Of a stretch of 64,000 nucleotides of DNA, positions 15,832 through 26,297 are shown one piece after another (position 1 is the first letter of the stretch; each line of letters begins with the position of its first letter). This DNA comes from Streptomyces sp. MA5143a (GTDB lineage: Bacteria > Actinomycetota > Actinomycetes > Streptomycetales > Streptomycetaceae): positions 124,001 to 188,000 of the forward strand of contig NZ_OLMK01000050.1 in the NCBI RefSeq assembly GCF_900290235.1. Reading direction: 5' to 3'. The translations under genes and the position numbers were made by a program. The notes beneath the pieces were generated by a model. That model worked only from the letters and a program-made list of their open reading frames with translations. It searched no databases and had not been told where the DNA came from.

Positions 15832-17318
15832 TTCAGGACCGGGAACCTGCGCGGCGCCACCACCAGCAGCACCAGCAGCGCGACCGTCGCCGCGCACGCC
15901 GCGCCCAGGTACACCGCGTGGACGGCCTCCGCGACCGCGCGGCGGACCGGCTCCGCCGTCGTGCCCGCGTCCAGGCCGTGGGTGACCGCGTCCAGGTCGC
16001 CCGCGCCGCCCAGACGGGAGGCCAGCACGCCGTTCGCGACCGCGCCGAAGGCCGCCGCGCCCAGGGTCTGGCCCGTCTGGCGGCAGAAGAGGATCGACGC
16101 CGTCGCCGTGCCCCGCTCCTCCCAGCCCACCGTCGACTGGACGCCCACGATCAGCGGGAGCTGGAACAGACCCAGCGCGGCGCCCAGCAGCAGCATCAGC
16201 AGGGTCGGCTGCCAGGCCTCGCCCGGGTACGGGAGGAACGGGAACGCGAACAGCAGCAGCGCCGCCGCCGTGATGCCCAGGATCGCGGTGTCCCGGAAGC
16301 CGATCCGGCGGTAGACGTGCTGGCTCAGGGCCGCCGACACCGGCCAGCTCAGCGTCCAGATGGAGACGACGAAGCCGGCGGCCACCGGGGCCAGGCCCAG
16401 GACCGACTGGGCGTAGGTCGCCAGGAACACCGTCGGCGCGACCATCAGCAGGCCCAGCGCGGCCAGCGCCAGGTTCACGGCCGCGATCGTGCGGCGGCGC
16501 CACACCCAGCCGGGGATGATCGGTTCCGCGGCGCGGCGTTCGATGAGGACCAGCACCACGACGAGGGCGACCCCCGTGCCCAGCAGGGTCAGGGAGGGCC
16601 AGGACAGCCAGGCCCAGGCCACTCCGCCCTGCACCAGCGCCGTCAGCAGGGCGCCCCCGCAGGCGAAGATCGTCAGGGCGCCTGCCCAGTCGACCCGGGG
16701 CCGAGCGGTCCGTTCCCGGACCGGCTCGTGCAGATGCCGGACCAGCAGCCACAGGGCCGCCGCGCCGAGCGGGAGGTTGATCAGGAAGATCCAGCGCCAG
16801 TCCGCGTAGGCGGCGAGGACCCCGCCCACCCCGGGGCCGGCCACCGCGGACACCGCCCACACCGTGGACAGCTTGGACTGGATCTTGGGGCGCTCCTCCA
16901 GGGGGTAGAGGTCGGCCGCCAGCGTCTGCACCGTGCCCTGTAGCGCACCGCCGCCCAGGCCCTGGACGACCCGGAAGGCGATCAGCGCGCCCATGTTCCA
17001 GGCCAGCGCGCACAGCAGCGAGCCCAGCAGGAACAGGGCGGCGCCCGCGATCAGCACCGGCTTGCGGCCGAAGGTGTCGGAGAGCTTGCCGTAGACGGGG
17101 AGGGTGACGGTGACGGCGAGGAGATAGCCCGAGAACAGCCAGGAGAAGACGGAGAAGCCGCCGAGGTCGGCGACGATCTGCGGGACGGCGGTCGAGACGA
17201 TCGTGGAGTCCAGCGCGGCCAGGCCCATGGCCAGCATGAGCGCGGCGGTGACCGCACCCCGTCTGCCGGATCCGGTGTGCTGTGCCGCGTCGCGCAGCGC
17301 GGGTCGTGTCTCGCCCAC
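15813..17318 (-). CDS. MFS drug:H+ antiporter, DHA2 (EmrB/QacA) type
   Basis: This is a 501-residue, 14-helix exporter of the major facilitator superfamily. The GTG at 17316-17318 is chosen because AAGGA lies just upstream and the first helix (GAVTAALMLAMGLAALDSTIVSTAVPQI) follows after a short cytoplasmic tail; motif LDSTIVSTAVPQI is motif D1 of DHA2. SYLLAVTVTLPVYGKLSDTFGRKPVLI-type motif A (GKLSDTFGRKP) and motif C (GPGVGGVLA) are present. Substrates are unknown; relatives expel drugs and dyes. The gene is monocistronic and diverges from the ABC operon over 444 bases. Its 3' end lies inside an 8-base repeat array. Confidence 0.9.
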   Translation of the reverse strand: MGETRPALRDAAQHTGSGRRGAVTAALMLAMGLAALDSTIVSTAVPQIVADLGGFSVFSWLFSGYLLAVTVTLPVYGKLSDTFGRKPVLIAGAALFLLGSLLCALAWNMGALIAFRVVQGLGGGALQGTVQTLAADLYPLEERPKIQSKLSTVWAVSAVAGPGVGGVLAAYADWRWIFLINLPLGAAALWLLVRHLHEPVRERTARPRVDWAGALTIFACGGALLTALVQGGVAWAWLSWPSLTLLGTGVALVVVLVLIERRAAEPIIPGWVWRRRTIAAVNLALAALGLLMVAPTVFLATYAQSVLGLAPVAAGFVVSIWTLSWPVSAALSQHVYRRIGFRDTAILGITAAALLLFAFPFLPYPGEAWQPTLLMLLLGAALGLFQLPLIVGVQSTVGWEERGTATASILFCRQTGQTLGAAAFGAVANGVLASRLGGAGDLDAVTHGLDAGTTAEPVRRAVAEAVHAVYLGAACAATVALLVLLVVAPRRFPVLKDGLTD

Positions 17319-17762
17319 CGGGTTCCTTCCCCCTGCATCTATCTGCCGGGGACCACCATGCCACTTGTCCCTCACGTCACGGCAGGGTGCAGCCTGAGTG
17401 CGCCGGAAGGTGGAGCCGAACCCTGAGACCGGCTCCACCCCTCGGTGGAGGTCCCTTAGGGGTATCTCCGTACTACGGCCAGGGGCGGGGTCGTACCGCC
17501 GGAGGAAGAGACGGGACGGTGCCCGTCCTTAACCTGGCTTTACGCCGCTGGGGGGCGGTGCACCGGGGCCCACGGGGGTGGGGGCCGGACCCACGGGGGG
17601 GTGGGGACCGGACCCACGGGGGTGGGGTTTTCCCCAGCAGAAGACTGCGCCGAGCACCAGCGCGCGGGACCCCCCTGGGCCACCAGACTCAAGGCACCAC
17701 CGAGCGACAGCACCACCGACCGAGCAACAGCACCAGCTGCTGACCGACTTAGGAGACATACC
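17319..17762. other. Divergent control region between the MFS and ABC genes
   Basis: No gene is seen. A 7-base inverted repeat with four-base spacer (CTCCACC...GGTGGAG, 17433-17450) is a candidate operator. Near-repeats of cgggggtggggnccggaccca lie at about 17572-17632. Both divergent genes need promoters here. Confidence 0.45.
17433..17450. promoter_or_regulatory. Inverted repeat CTCCACC-N4-GGTGGAG
   Basis: Perfect seven-base arms lie between the divergent MFS and ABC transporter genes. This is a candidate repressor site for either; the regulator is unknown. Confidence 0.4.
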
Positions 17763-18547
<785 letters not shown>

Positions 18548-18551
<4 letters not shown>

Positions 18552-21166
18552 GCGTGATGAGGACATCGATGCGCAACTTCTTCGCGCACAAGGGACGGAT
18601 GGCGCTGTCGGCCATCGCGGTCATGCTGTCGGTGGCGTTCGTGACGGGCACCCTCGTCTTCACCGACACCATGGGCACCACCTTCGACAAGCTCTTCGCG
18701 GCCACCTCCTCCGACGTCACGGTCTCGGTGGCCGGCGGCGAGCCCGACGAGGTGTCCCGGACCGGCCGCCCCGACTCCCTGCCCGCCTCGCTGGTCAAGG
18801 AGGTGGCCGCGGTCGAGGGCGCCAAGTCGGCCGAGGGCGCCGTCTCCTCGATGGACGTGACGGTCGTCGACCGCGACAACAAGAACATGGGGTCCTCCAC
18901 CGGCGCCCCCACCATCGCGGGCAACTGGACGAAGAACGACCTGCGTTCCATGGAGATCACCTCCGGGCACGCCCCGCGCGGCCCGACCCAGGTGATGGTC
19001 GACGCCGACACCGCCGACAAGCACGGCCTGGAGCTCGGTGACGAGCTGCGCACCATCACCGTCAGCGGCGACCTCACCGCCCGGATCGTCGGCATCGCCT
19101 CGTTCAAGGTGACCAACCCCGGTGCCGCCGTCGTCTTCTTCGACACCGCCACCGCCCAGCGCGGACTCCTCGGCGCCACCGGCCGGTTCACCCAGGTCAA
19201 CGTCACCGCCGAGGCGGGCGTCAGCGACACCCGGCTGAAGCGGAACGTCAGCTCGGCCCTGGCGACGCTCGAGGCAGAGACCGAGCAGGGCGCGAAGGGC
19301 GCCCAGGAGACGGCGTACAAGGTCCGTACGCAGCAGGAGACCGCGGACGCCAACCGCAGCGACGTCGACGAGTTCATGAACGTCATCAAGTACGGGATGC
19401 TCGGCTTCGCCGGGATCGCGTTCCTCGTCGGGGTCTTCCTGATCATCAACACGTTCTCGATGCTGGTCGCCCAGCGCACCCGCGAGATCGGTCTGATGCG
19501 GGCCGTCGGCTCCTCCCGCGGCCAGGTCAACCGGTCGGTGCTCGTCGAGGCGACGCTGCTCGGCGTCCTCGGCTCGCTGATCGGTGTCGGCGCGGGCGTC
19601 GGCCTCGCGGTCGGACTGATGAAGCTCATGTCGGCCGTCGGCATGGAACTGTCCACCCGTGACCTGACGGTGAACTGGACCACCCCCGCCATCGGCATGC
19701 TGCTGGGCATCGTGGTCACCGTCCTCGCGTCCTATCTGCCCGCCCGCCGCGCGGGCAAGGTCTCCCCGATGGCCGCGCTGCGCGACGCCGGCACCCCGGC
19801 GGACGGCAAGGCCGGACTCGTACGGGGCCTGGTCGGTCTGGTGCTCACCGGCGCCGGTGCCTTCGCGCTCTACCTGGCGGCCACCGCCGACCAGGCGAAG
19901 CAGGGCTCGCTGATCCTCGGCGTGGGCATCGTCCTCAGCCTCATCGGCTTCGTCGTGATCGGCCCGCTCCTCGCGGGCGGTGTCGTGCGGGTGCTCAGCG
20001 CCGTGCTGCTGCGGGCCTTCGGCCCCGTCGGCCGGATGGCCGAGCGCAACGCGCTGCGCAACCCCCGCCGCACCGGCGCCACCGGCGCCGCCCTCATGAT
20101 CGGGCTGGCCCTGGTCGCCTGCCTCTCCGTGGTCGGCTCCTCCATGGTGACCTCCGCGACCGCCGAGCTGGACAAGTCGGTCGGCGCCGACTTCATCATC
20201 ACCGCGGGCAACGGCGGCAAGCCCCTCAACCCCGCCATCGTCAAGGCGGTCGAAGGGGTCGAGGGCCTCGGCCACGTCACCCGGATGAAGGAGACACCCG
20301 CCAAGGTGACCGCGCCCGACGGCACCTCCGAGTCGGGTCAGCTGCTCGCCGCCGAGGCCACCTACGCCGACGATCTGCGCCGCGAGACCGTCTCCGGTGA
20401 CCTCGCGGCCGCGTACGGCGCCGACGCGATGTCCGTCGGCTCCGAGTTCGCCGAGAAGGCGGGCGTGAAGGTCGGCGACACCCTCACCGTGGCCTTCGAG
20501 GGGGGTCGCACCGCGAAGCTGCGGCTCGCGGCCATCACCTCCGACGACACGGGCCTCGACCAGGGCGCGATGTACACCAACCTCACGACCGTCGAGCGCT
20601 ATGTGCCGGCCGAGCGGGTGCCGCTGGACACGGCCCTGCTGGCCAAGGCGGACGAGGGCAGCAAGGACCAGGCGTACGCCGCGCTGAAGACGGCCGTCGC
20701 CAAGGACCCCACGGTCAAGGTCATGGACCAGACCGACTACAAGCAGGCCCTTCAGGACCAGGTCGGTCAGCTGCTCAACATGGTGTACGGCCTGTTGGCC
20801 CTGGCGATCGTCGTCGCGATCCTCGGTGTCGTGAACACCCTCGCCCTGTCGGTGGTCGAACGCACCAGGGAGATCGGCCTCATGCGGGCCATCGGCCTCT
20901 CCCGCCGCCAGCTGCGCCGCATGATCCGCCTGGAGTCCGTGGTGATCGCCCTGTTCGGCGCGCTGCTGGGCCTGGGCCTGGGGATGGGCTGGGGCGCGAC
21001 CGCCCAGCGGCTCCTCGCCCTGGAGGGCCTGGAGGTCCTGGACATCCCGTGGCCGACCATCATCGGAGTCTTCATCGGCTCGGCGTTCGTGGGCCTGTTC
21101 GCCGCCCTCGTCCCGGCGTTCAGGGCGGGACGGATGAACGTCCTCAACGCTATCGCGACGGACTGA
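18548..21166 (+). CDS. ABC transporter permease, FtsX/MacB-like, 872 aa
   Basis: A long permease with two FtsX domains. ATG 18548 overlaps the ATPase stop (ATGA). Residues 1-45 hold the first membrane helix (ALSAIAVMLSVAFVTGTLVF), then a MacB_PCD-like extracytoplasmic domain, three helices (GMLGFAGIAFLVGVFLIINTFSMLVAQRTREIGLMRAVG), a central pair, a second periplasmic domain, and a repeat of the FtsX motif (LLALAIVVAILGVVNTLALSVVERTREIGLMRAIGLSR). The IGLMRA(V/I)G motif occurs twice. Such systems move lipids, antimicrobial peptides or signals; the substrate is unknown. A strong bidirectional terminator follows. Confidence 0.92.
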
Positions 21167-21258
21167 TGCCGGCGGGGAAGGGGCGGGGGACGGGCTAGGC
21201 GGACCGGCCCCTCGGACCGGTACGGGGGTCCCGCCCGAGGGGCTGTGAGGCCACGGGG

Positions 21259-21296
21259 ACGGCGGGGCGTGGGGAATGATCCCCACGCCCCGCCGT
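21259..21296. terminator. Bidirectional terminator between ABC permease and phospholipase A2
   Basis: A perfect 17-base stem (21259-21275 with 21280-21296) has a four-base loop and is followed by TTTT on the plus strand. It lies between two convergent genes and can serve both. Confidence 0.9.
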
Positions 21297-21322
21297 TTTC
21301 GTGATGCCCGGTCCTGCGGCCG

Positions 21323-21880
21323 TCAGCCGGCGGCGCGGACGGCCTGGTAGTACTTCTTCGCCGTCTTCAGGCACGCCGCCTTGGCCTTCTTGCGTACGGG
21401 CGGGGTCAGCGGGTCGGCCCAGAACCTCTGTCCGCAGACCCGGTTCATGTCGCCCAGCATTGCCTGGTCGATCCGGAGTTTGTGGGACCGCTTGAATGTG
21501 GCCTTGCCCGCGATCGTCTTGTAGTTGCGGTATCCGAAGTCGTGCCGGTAGCAGGCGAACGAGAAGTCGTATCCGCCCCAGATCTTGTCCGGTGACGAAT
21601 TGCAGTAGTTGGTGCTCCAGTTGAACTTGTACTTCGTGATCGCCGGCTTGTGCTGCCGGTACTGCCCGAGCGCCGTGAACCAGTTGGTCTGGGAGCCGGA
21701 CGAGTTCCCCGTCAGGGTGCCCAGTTTCGAGAGCTTCTGCGCCTTGGTGACCCCGGCGACCGCCTGAGTGGACGCCCCGCCGTCCGCCGTGGCGGGACCG
21801 GCGAGGGCGGGTGCGGCGCCGGTCAGCAGAAGAACTGCCGAAAGAGTGGCGCCGGGAATTACTCTTCGTAACGTGGTCAT
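21323..21880 (-). CDS. Secreted prokaryotic phospholipase A2 with a TTA codon
   Basis: The 185-residue protein releases fatty acids from phospholipids outside the cell. ATG 21878-21880 begins MTTLRRVIPGATLSAVLLLTG, a signal peptide with likely cleavage after APALAG. The mature part fits prokaryotic PLA2: KYKFNWSTNYC, then DFSFACYRHDFGYRNYK with the catalytic HD pair, followed by Cys residues in MNRVCGQRF and KAACLKTAKKYY. Codon 4 is TTA (21869-21871) and the next codons are CGA AGA GTA ATT, all rare here, so translation should need bldA. The gene is convergent with the ABC operon. An antisense frame that extends it to 26458 is not coding. Confidence 0.9.
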   Translation of the reverse strand: MTTLRRVIPGATLSAVLLLTGAAPALAGPATADGGASTQAVAGVTKAQKLSKLGTLTGNSSGSQTNWFTALGQYRQHKPAITKYKFNWSTNYCNSSPDKIWGGYDFSFACYRHDFGYRNYKTIAGKATFKRSHKLRIDQAMLGDMNRVCGQRFWADPLTPPVRKKAKAACLKTAKKYYQAVRAAG

Positions 21881-21992
21881 GGTTTTCCCCGTTTCTGGTC
21901 GACTGCTGCTCGGAAAGCGATCGTCACGGTGCCATGCCCACGGAGGGGTGCCAATTGTCCCTTGGTGCAGTGCGGAGGGCAGAGGCAGGCGA

Positions 21993-22205
21993 TCAGACGC
22001 GGCGCAGCAGGACGTATCCCTGGACGAGGCCGTCGAGTTCGTAGTGGTCACGGGGACGCAGCTGACGGGCGTACCGGGGAACGTCCTTGATCCACCGCGA
22101 GGAGTTGTAGAAGACGATGTAGTCCGCGGCGAGGCCCCAGCGCCAGCGCCGCCGAGGCCACCCCGGCGGGCAGATGGAACGCGTACGGGCGCAGCCACCG
22201 CCGGG
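21993..22205 (-). pseudogene. Remnant of an unidentified protein, C-terminal part only
   Basis: The last 45 codons before the stop at 21993-21995 read AADYIVFYNSSRWIKDVPRY followed by ARQLRPRDHYELDGLVQGYVLLRRV, with protein-like composition and good codon bias. Just upstream a protein-like segment (RPYAFHLPAGVASAALALG) continues in another frame, so at least one frameshift has occurred, and further upstream there is only repeat sequence. It could be the end of a membrane glycosyltransferase or similar protein, but no family is recognised. No start codon with a ribosome site is seen. Confidence 0.4.
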
Positions 22206-22212
22206 GGCTGCG

Positions 22213-22306
22213 GCGCGCGGCGGAACTGCGCGAACGACCGCGAGGCGGTGAGCCAAGAGCCGACCGAGGCGCCCTGAGGGGTGCGGGGAACTGCGCGAGT
22301 GACCAC
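22213..22306. repeat. Partial copies of the Streptomyces 'gcggggaactgcgcga' intergenic repeat
   Basis: Two degenerate copies share the core ggggaactgcgcgag, one around 22216-22240 and one at 22274-22306. They match the arms of the complete inverted-repeat element at 49671-49781. Confidence 0.6.
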
Positions 22307-22588
22307 GACGGTCCGCAGCCGAGCGAGCACCACAGGCCCCCTGCTTCCTCGGCGGGGTCCGGGGGCGGCCCCCGCGGGGCCGAAGGGACCGAGCCCCTGG
22401 GGACGGGACGGCTGAGGGCGGCGAAGGCGAGCCCCCCGACAAGGCCCCACGGTTGTCCACAGGCTCCGCACCACCCCCACCACCCGTCGTACCCTGGACA
22501 CCCCCGGCCCCTCCCCTGAGGTCGGGCGCTCGTGTTGCCCCCGCTGTACCCCAGCCGCAGCCTGACCCCCGGACGGGAAACGCCCTTC

Positions 22589-25500
22589 ATGAGCCTCCAC
22601 GGTCTGCTCGACGCCGTAGTCAAGGACGCGCCCCTCGCGGAAGCGATCAGGGCCGCGGCCGACGGCCACCGCACCCACGTCGACCTGGTCGGCCCCCCGG
22701 CGGCCCGCCCCTTCGCCGTCGCGGCCCTCGCGAGGGACGCCGGCCGCCCCGTACTCGCCGTGACGGCGACCGGCCGCGAGGCCGAGGACCTCGCGGCCGC
22801 CCTGCGCTCGCTGCTCCCCCCGGAGGGCGTCGTCGAGTACCCGGCCTGGGAGACCCTGCCCCACGAGCGCCTCAGCCCCCGCAGCGACACCGTCGGCCGT
22901 CGCCTCGCCGTCCTGCGCCGGCTGACCCATCCGCGCCCCGACGACCCGGAGACCGGCCCGGTCCAGGTCGTCGTCGCCCCCGTGCGTTCCGTCCTCCAGC
23001 CCCAGGTCAAGGGCCTCGGCGACCTGGAGCCCGTCTCCCTGCGCAGCGGCGAGAGCGCCGACCTGAACCGCACGGTCGAGGCGCTCGCGGCCGCCGCGTA
23101 CTCCCGCGTGGAGCTGGTCGAGAAGCGCGGCGAGTTCGCCGTGCGCGGCGGCATCCTCGATGTCTTCCCGCCGACCGAGGAGCACCCCCTCCGGGTGGAG
23201 TTCTGGGGCGACGACATCGAGGAGATCCGGTACTTCAAGGTCGCCGACCAGCGCTCCCTGGAAGTCGCCGAGCACGGACTGTGGGCCCCGCCCTGCCGTG
23301 AACTCCTCCTCACGGACGACGTGCGGGGGCGCGCCCAAGCCCTCGCCGAACGCCATCCCGAGCTCGGTGAACTCCTCGGCAAGATCGCCGAGGGAATCGC
23401 CGTCGAAGGCATGGAGTCCCTCGCCCCGGTCCTCGTCGACGACATGGAGCTGCTGATCGACGTCCTCCCGAAGGGCGCGATGGCGGTCGTCTGCGACCCG
23501 GAGCGCGTGCGCACGCGCGCCGCGGACCTGGTGGCCACCTCGCAGGAGTTCCTCCAGGCGTCGTGGGCGGCCACGGCCGGCGGCGGTGAGGCCCCGATCG
23601 ACGTCGGCGCGGCCTCCCTGTGGTCCATCGCGGACGTCCGAGACCGTGCCCGTGAGCTGGACATGATGTGGTGGTCGGTGTCGCCGTTCGCCGCCGACGA
23701 GGAGCTGGACTCCGACACCCTCAAGCTCGGCATGCAGGCACCCGAGACCTACCGCGGCGACACCGCCAAGGCCCTCGCCGACACCAAGGGCTGGCTCGCC
23801 GACGGCTGGCGCACGGTCTTCGTGACCGAGGGCCACGGCCCCGCCTCCCGCACCGTCGAGGTCCTCGGCGGCGAGGGCATCGCCGCCCGTCTGGAGGCCG
23901 ACCTCGGGAAGATCGCCCCGTCGGTGGTGCACGTGGCGTGCGGCTCGATCGACTACGGCTTCATCGCCCCGTCCCTGAAGCTCGCCGTCCTCACCGAGAC
24001 CGACCTGTCCGGGCAGAAGGCGGCCGGCAAGGACGGCGCCCGCATGCCGGCCCGCCGCCGCAAGACCATCGACCCGCTCACCCTCGAATCGGGCGACTAC
24101 ATCGTCCACGAGCAGCACGGCGTCGGCCGCTACATCGAGATGGTCCAGCGGACCGTGCAGGGCGCGACCCGCGAGTACCTGGTCGTCGAGTACGCCCCCG
24201 CGAAGCGCGGCCAGCCCGGCGACCGCCTCTACATCCCCACCGACCAGCTGGAACAGATCACCAAGTACGTCGGCGGTGAGGCACCCACGCTGCACCGTCT
24301 GGGCGGCGCCGACTGGACGAAGACCAAGGCGCGCGCGAAGAAGGCGGTCAAGGAGATCGCCGCCGACCTGATCAAGCTGTACAGCGCCCGCATGGCCGCC
24401 CCCGGCCATTCCTTCGGCGCGGACACCCCCTGGCAGCGGGAGCTGGAGGACGCCTTCCCGTACGCGGAGACGCCCGACCAGCTGACCACGATCGCCGAGG
24501 TCAAGGAGGACATGGAGAAGACGGTCCCGATGGACCGCCTGATCTGCGGCGACGTGGGCTACGGCAAGACGGAGATCGCGGTCCGCGCCGCGTTCAAGGC
24601 GGTCCAGGACGGCAAGCAGGTGGCGGTGCTCGTCCCCACGACGCTCCTGGTGCAGCAGCACTTCGGCACGTTCAGCGAGCGGTACTCGCAGTTCCCGGTC
24701 AGCGTCCGGGCCCTGTCCCGCTTCCAGACGGACACCGAGGCCAAGGCCACCCTGGAGGGCCTGCGCGAGGGCTCGGTCGACATCGTCATCGGCACCCACC
24801 GCCTGTTCTCCTCGGAGACCAAGTTCAAGGACCTCGGCCTCGTCATCGTCGACGAGGAGCAGCGCTTCGGCGTCGAGCACAAGGAGCAGCTGAAGAAGCT
24901 CCGCGCCAACGTCGACGTCCTCACGATGTCCGCGACGCCGATCCCGCGAACCCTGGAGATGGCGGTCACCGGCATCCGGGAGATGTCGACGATCACCACG
25001 CCCCCGGAGGAACGCCACCCGGTCCTGACCTTCGTCGGCCCGTACGAGGAGAAGCAGATCGGCGCGGCCATCCGCCGTGAACTCCTGCGTGAGGGCCAGG
25101 TCTTCTACATCCACAACCGGGTCGAGTCGATCGACCGCGCTGCCGCCCGGCTGCGCGACATCGTCCCCGAGGCGCGCATCGCGACCGCCCACGGCCAGAT
25201 GTCGGAACAGGCCCTGGAACAGGTGGTCGTCGACTTCTGGGAGAAGAAGTTCGACGTGCTCGTCTCCACGACGATCGTGGAGTCCGGCATCGACATCTCC
25301 AACGCGAACACCCTGATCGTGGAGCGCGGCGACACCTTCGGCCTGTCCCAGCTCCACCAGCTGCGCGGCCGCGTCGGCCGAGGTCGTGAGCGGGGCTACG
25401 CGTACTTCCTCTACCCGCCGGAGAAGCCGCTGACGGAGACGGCACACGAGCGCCTCGCCACGATCGCCCAGCACACCGAGATGGGCGCGGGCATGTACGT

Positions 25501-26122
25501 GGCGATGAAGGACCTGGAGATCCGCGGCGCGGGCAACCTCCTCGGCGGCGAGCAGTCCGGCCACATCGCGGGCGTCGGCTTCGACCTGTACGTCCGCATG
25601 GTCGGCGAGGCGGTCGCGGACTACCGGCGTCAGCTGGAGACCGGGGAGATCGAGGAGGAGCCGCCGCTCGAGGTCAAGATCGAGCTGCCGGTCGACGCGC
25701 ACGTGCCGCACGACTACGCGCCCGGCGAGCGGCTCCGCCTCCAGGCGTACCGGGCGATCGCCTCCGTCAACACCGAGGCGGACATCGCCGCGGTGCGCGA
25801 GGAACTCGTCGACCGCTACGGCAAGCTGCCCGAGCCGGTGGAGAACCTGCTGCTGGTGGCCGGGCTGCGGATGCTCGCGCGGGCCTGCGGCGTCGGCGAG
25901 ATCGTGCTCCAGGGCAACAACATCCGCTTCGCGCCGGTGGAGTTGCGGGAGTCGCAGGAGCTGCGCCTGAAGCGGCTCTACCCCGGCACGGTGATCAAGC
26001 CGGCCGTCCACCAGGTGCTGGTCCCCCGCCCGAAGACGGCGAAGGTCGGCGGCAAGCCGCTGCTCGGGCGGGAGTTGCTGGGGTGGACGGGGGAGTTCCT
26101 GGCCTCGATTCTGGGGTCGTAA
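22589..26122 (+). CDS. mfd: Transcription-repair coupling factor Mfd
   Basis: Mfd removes RNA polymerase stalled at DNA damage and recruits UvrABC. The 1177-residue length is standard. ATG 22589 (MSLHGLLDAVVKDAPLAEAI) is chosen over an upstream in-frame ATG because homologues begin there. Domains in order are UvrB-homology (VEKRGEFAVRGGILDVFPPT), RNA-polymerase interaction (GDYIVHEQHGVGRY, the CarD-like RID near residue 500), superfamily-2 translocase with Walker A GDVGYGKTEIA near 652 and DEEQ near 753, motif VI QLRGRVGRGRERGYAY, and the C-terminal TRCF domain (LRMLARACGVGEIVLQGNNIRF region). No defects are seen. Confidence 0.97.
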   Translation: MSLHGLLDAVVKDAPLAEAIRAAADGHRTHVDLVGPPAARPFAVAALARDAGRPVLAVTATGREAEDLAAALRSLLPPEGVVEYPAWETLPHERLSPRSDTVGRRLAVLRRLTHPRPDDPETGPVQVVVAPVRSVLQPQVKGLGDLEPVSLRSGESADLNRTVEALAAAAYSRVELVEKRGEFAVRGGILDVFPPTEEHPLRVEFWGDDIEEIRYFKVADQRSLEVAEHGLWAPPCRELLLTDDVRGRAQALAERHPELGELLGKIAEGIAVEGMESLAPVLVDDMELLIDVLPKGAMAVVCDPERVRTRAADLVATSQEFLQASWAATAGGGEAPIDVGAASLWSIADVRDRARELDMMWWSVSPFAADEELDSDTLKLGMQAPETYRGDTAKALADTKGWLADGWRTVFVTEGHGPASRTVEVLGGEGIAARLEADLGKIAPSVVHVACGSIDYGFIAPSLKLAVLTETDLSGQKAAGKDGARMPARRRKTIDPLTLESGDYIVHEQHGVGRYIEMVQRTVQGATREYLVVEYAPAKRGQPGDRLYIPTDQLEQITKYVGGEAPTLHRLGGADWTKTKARAKKAVKEIAADLIKLYSARMAAPGHSFGADTPWQRELEDAFPYAETPDQLTTIAEVKEDMEKTVPMDRLICGDVGYGKTEIAVRAAFKAVQDGKQVAVLVPTTLLVQQHFGTFSERYSQFPVSVRALSRFQTDTEAKATLEGLREGSVDIVIGTHRLFSSETKFKDLGLVIVDEEQRFGVEHKEQLKKLRANVDVLTMSATPIPRTLEMAVTGIREMSTITTPPEERHPVLTFVGPYEEKQIGAAIRRELLREGQVFYIHNRVESIDRAAARLRDIVPEARIATAHGQMSEQALEQVVVDFWEKKFDVLVSTTIVESGIDISNANTLIVERGDTFGLSQLHQLRGRVGRGRERGYAYFLYPPEKPLTETAHERLATIAQHTEMGAGMYVAMKDLEIRGAGNLLGGEQSGHIAGVGFDLYVRMVGEAVADYRRQLETGEIEEEPPLEVKIELPVDAHVPHDYAPGERLRLQAYRAIASVNTEADIAAVREELVDRYGKLPEPVENLLLVAGLRMLARACGVGEIVLQGNNIRFAPVELRESQELRLKRLYPGTVIKPAVHQVLVPRPKTAKVGGKPLLGRELLGWTGEFLASILGS

Positions 26123-26126
26123 GTTC

Positions 26127-26207
<81 letters not shown>

Positions 26208-26297
26208 TGGTGTGGGGCGGGCGGGGTGCGCCGGGGGCCGGCGCCGCGTTCCGCCCCGCTGTTCCCCGCTGTCTCTGTCTCTCGATGACGGTGGTGG

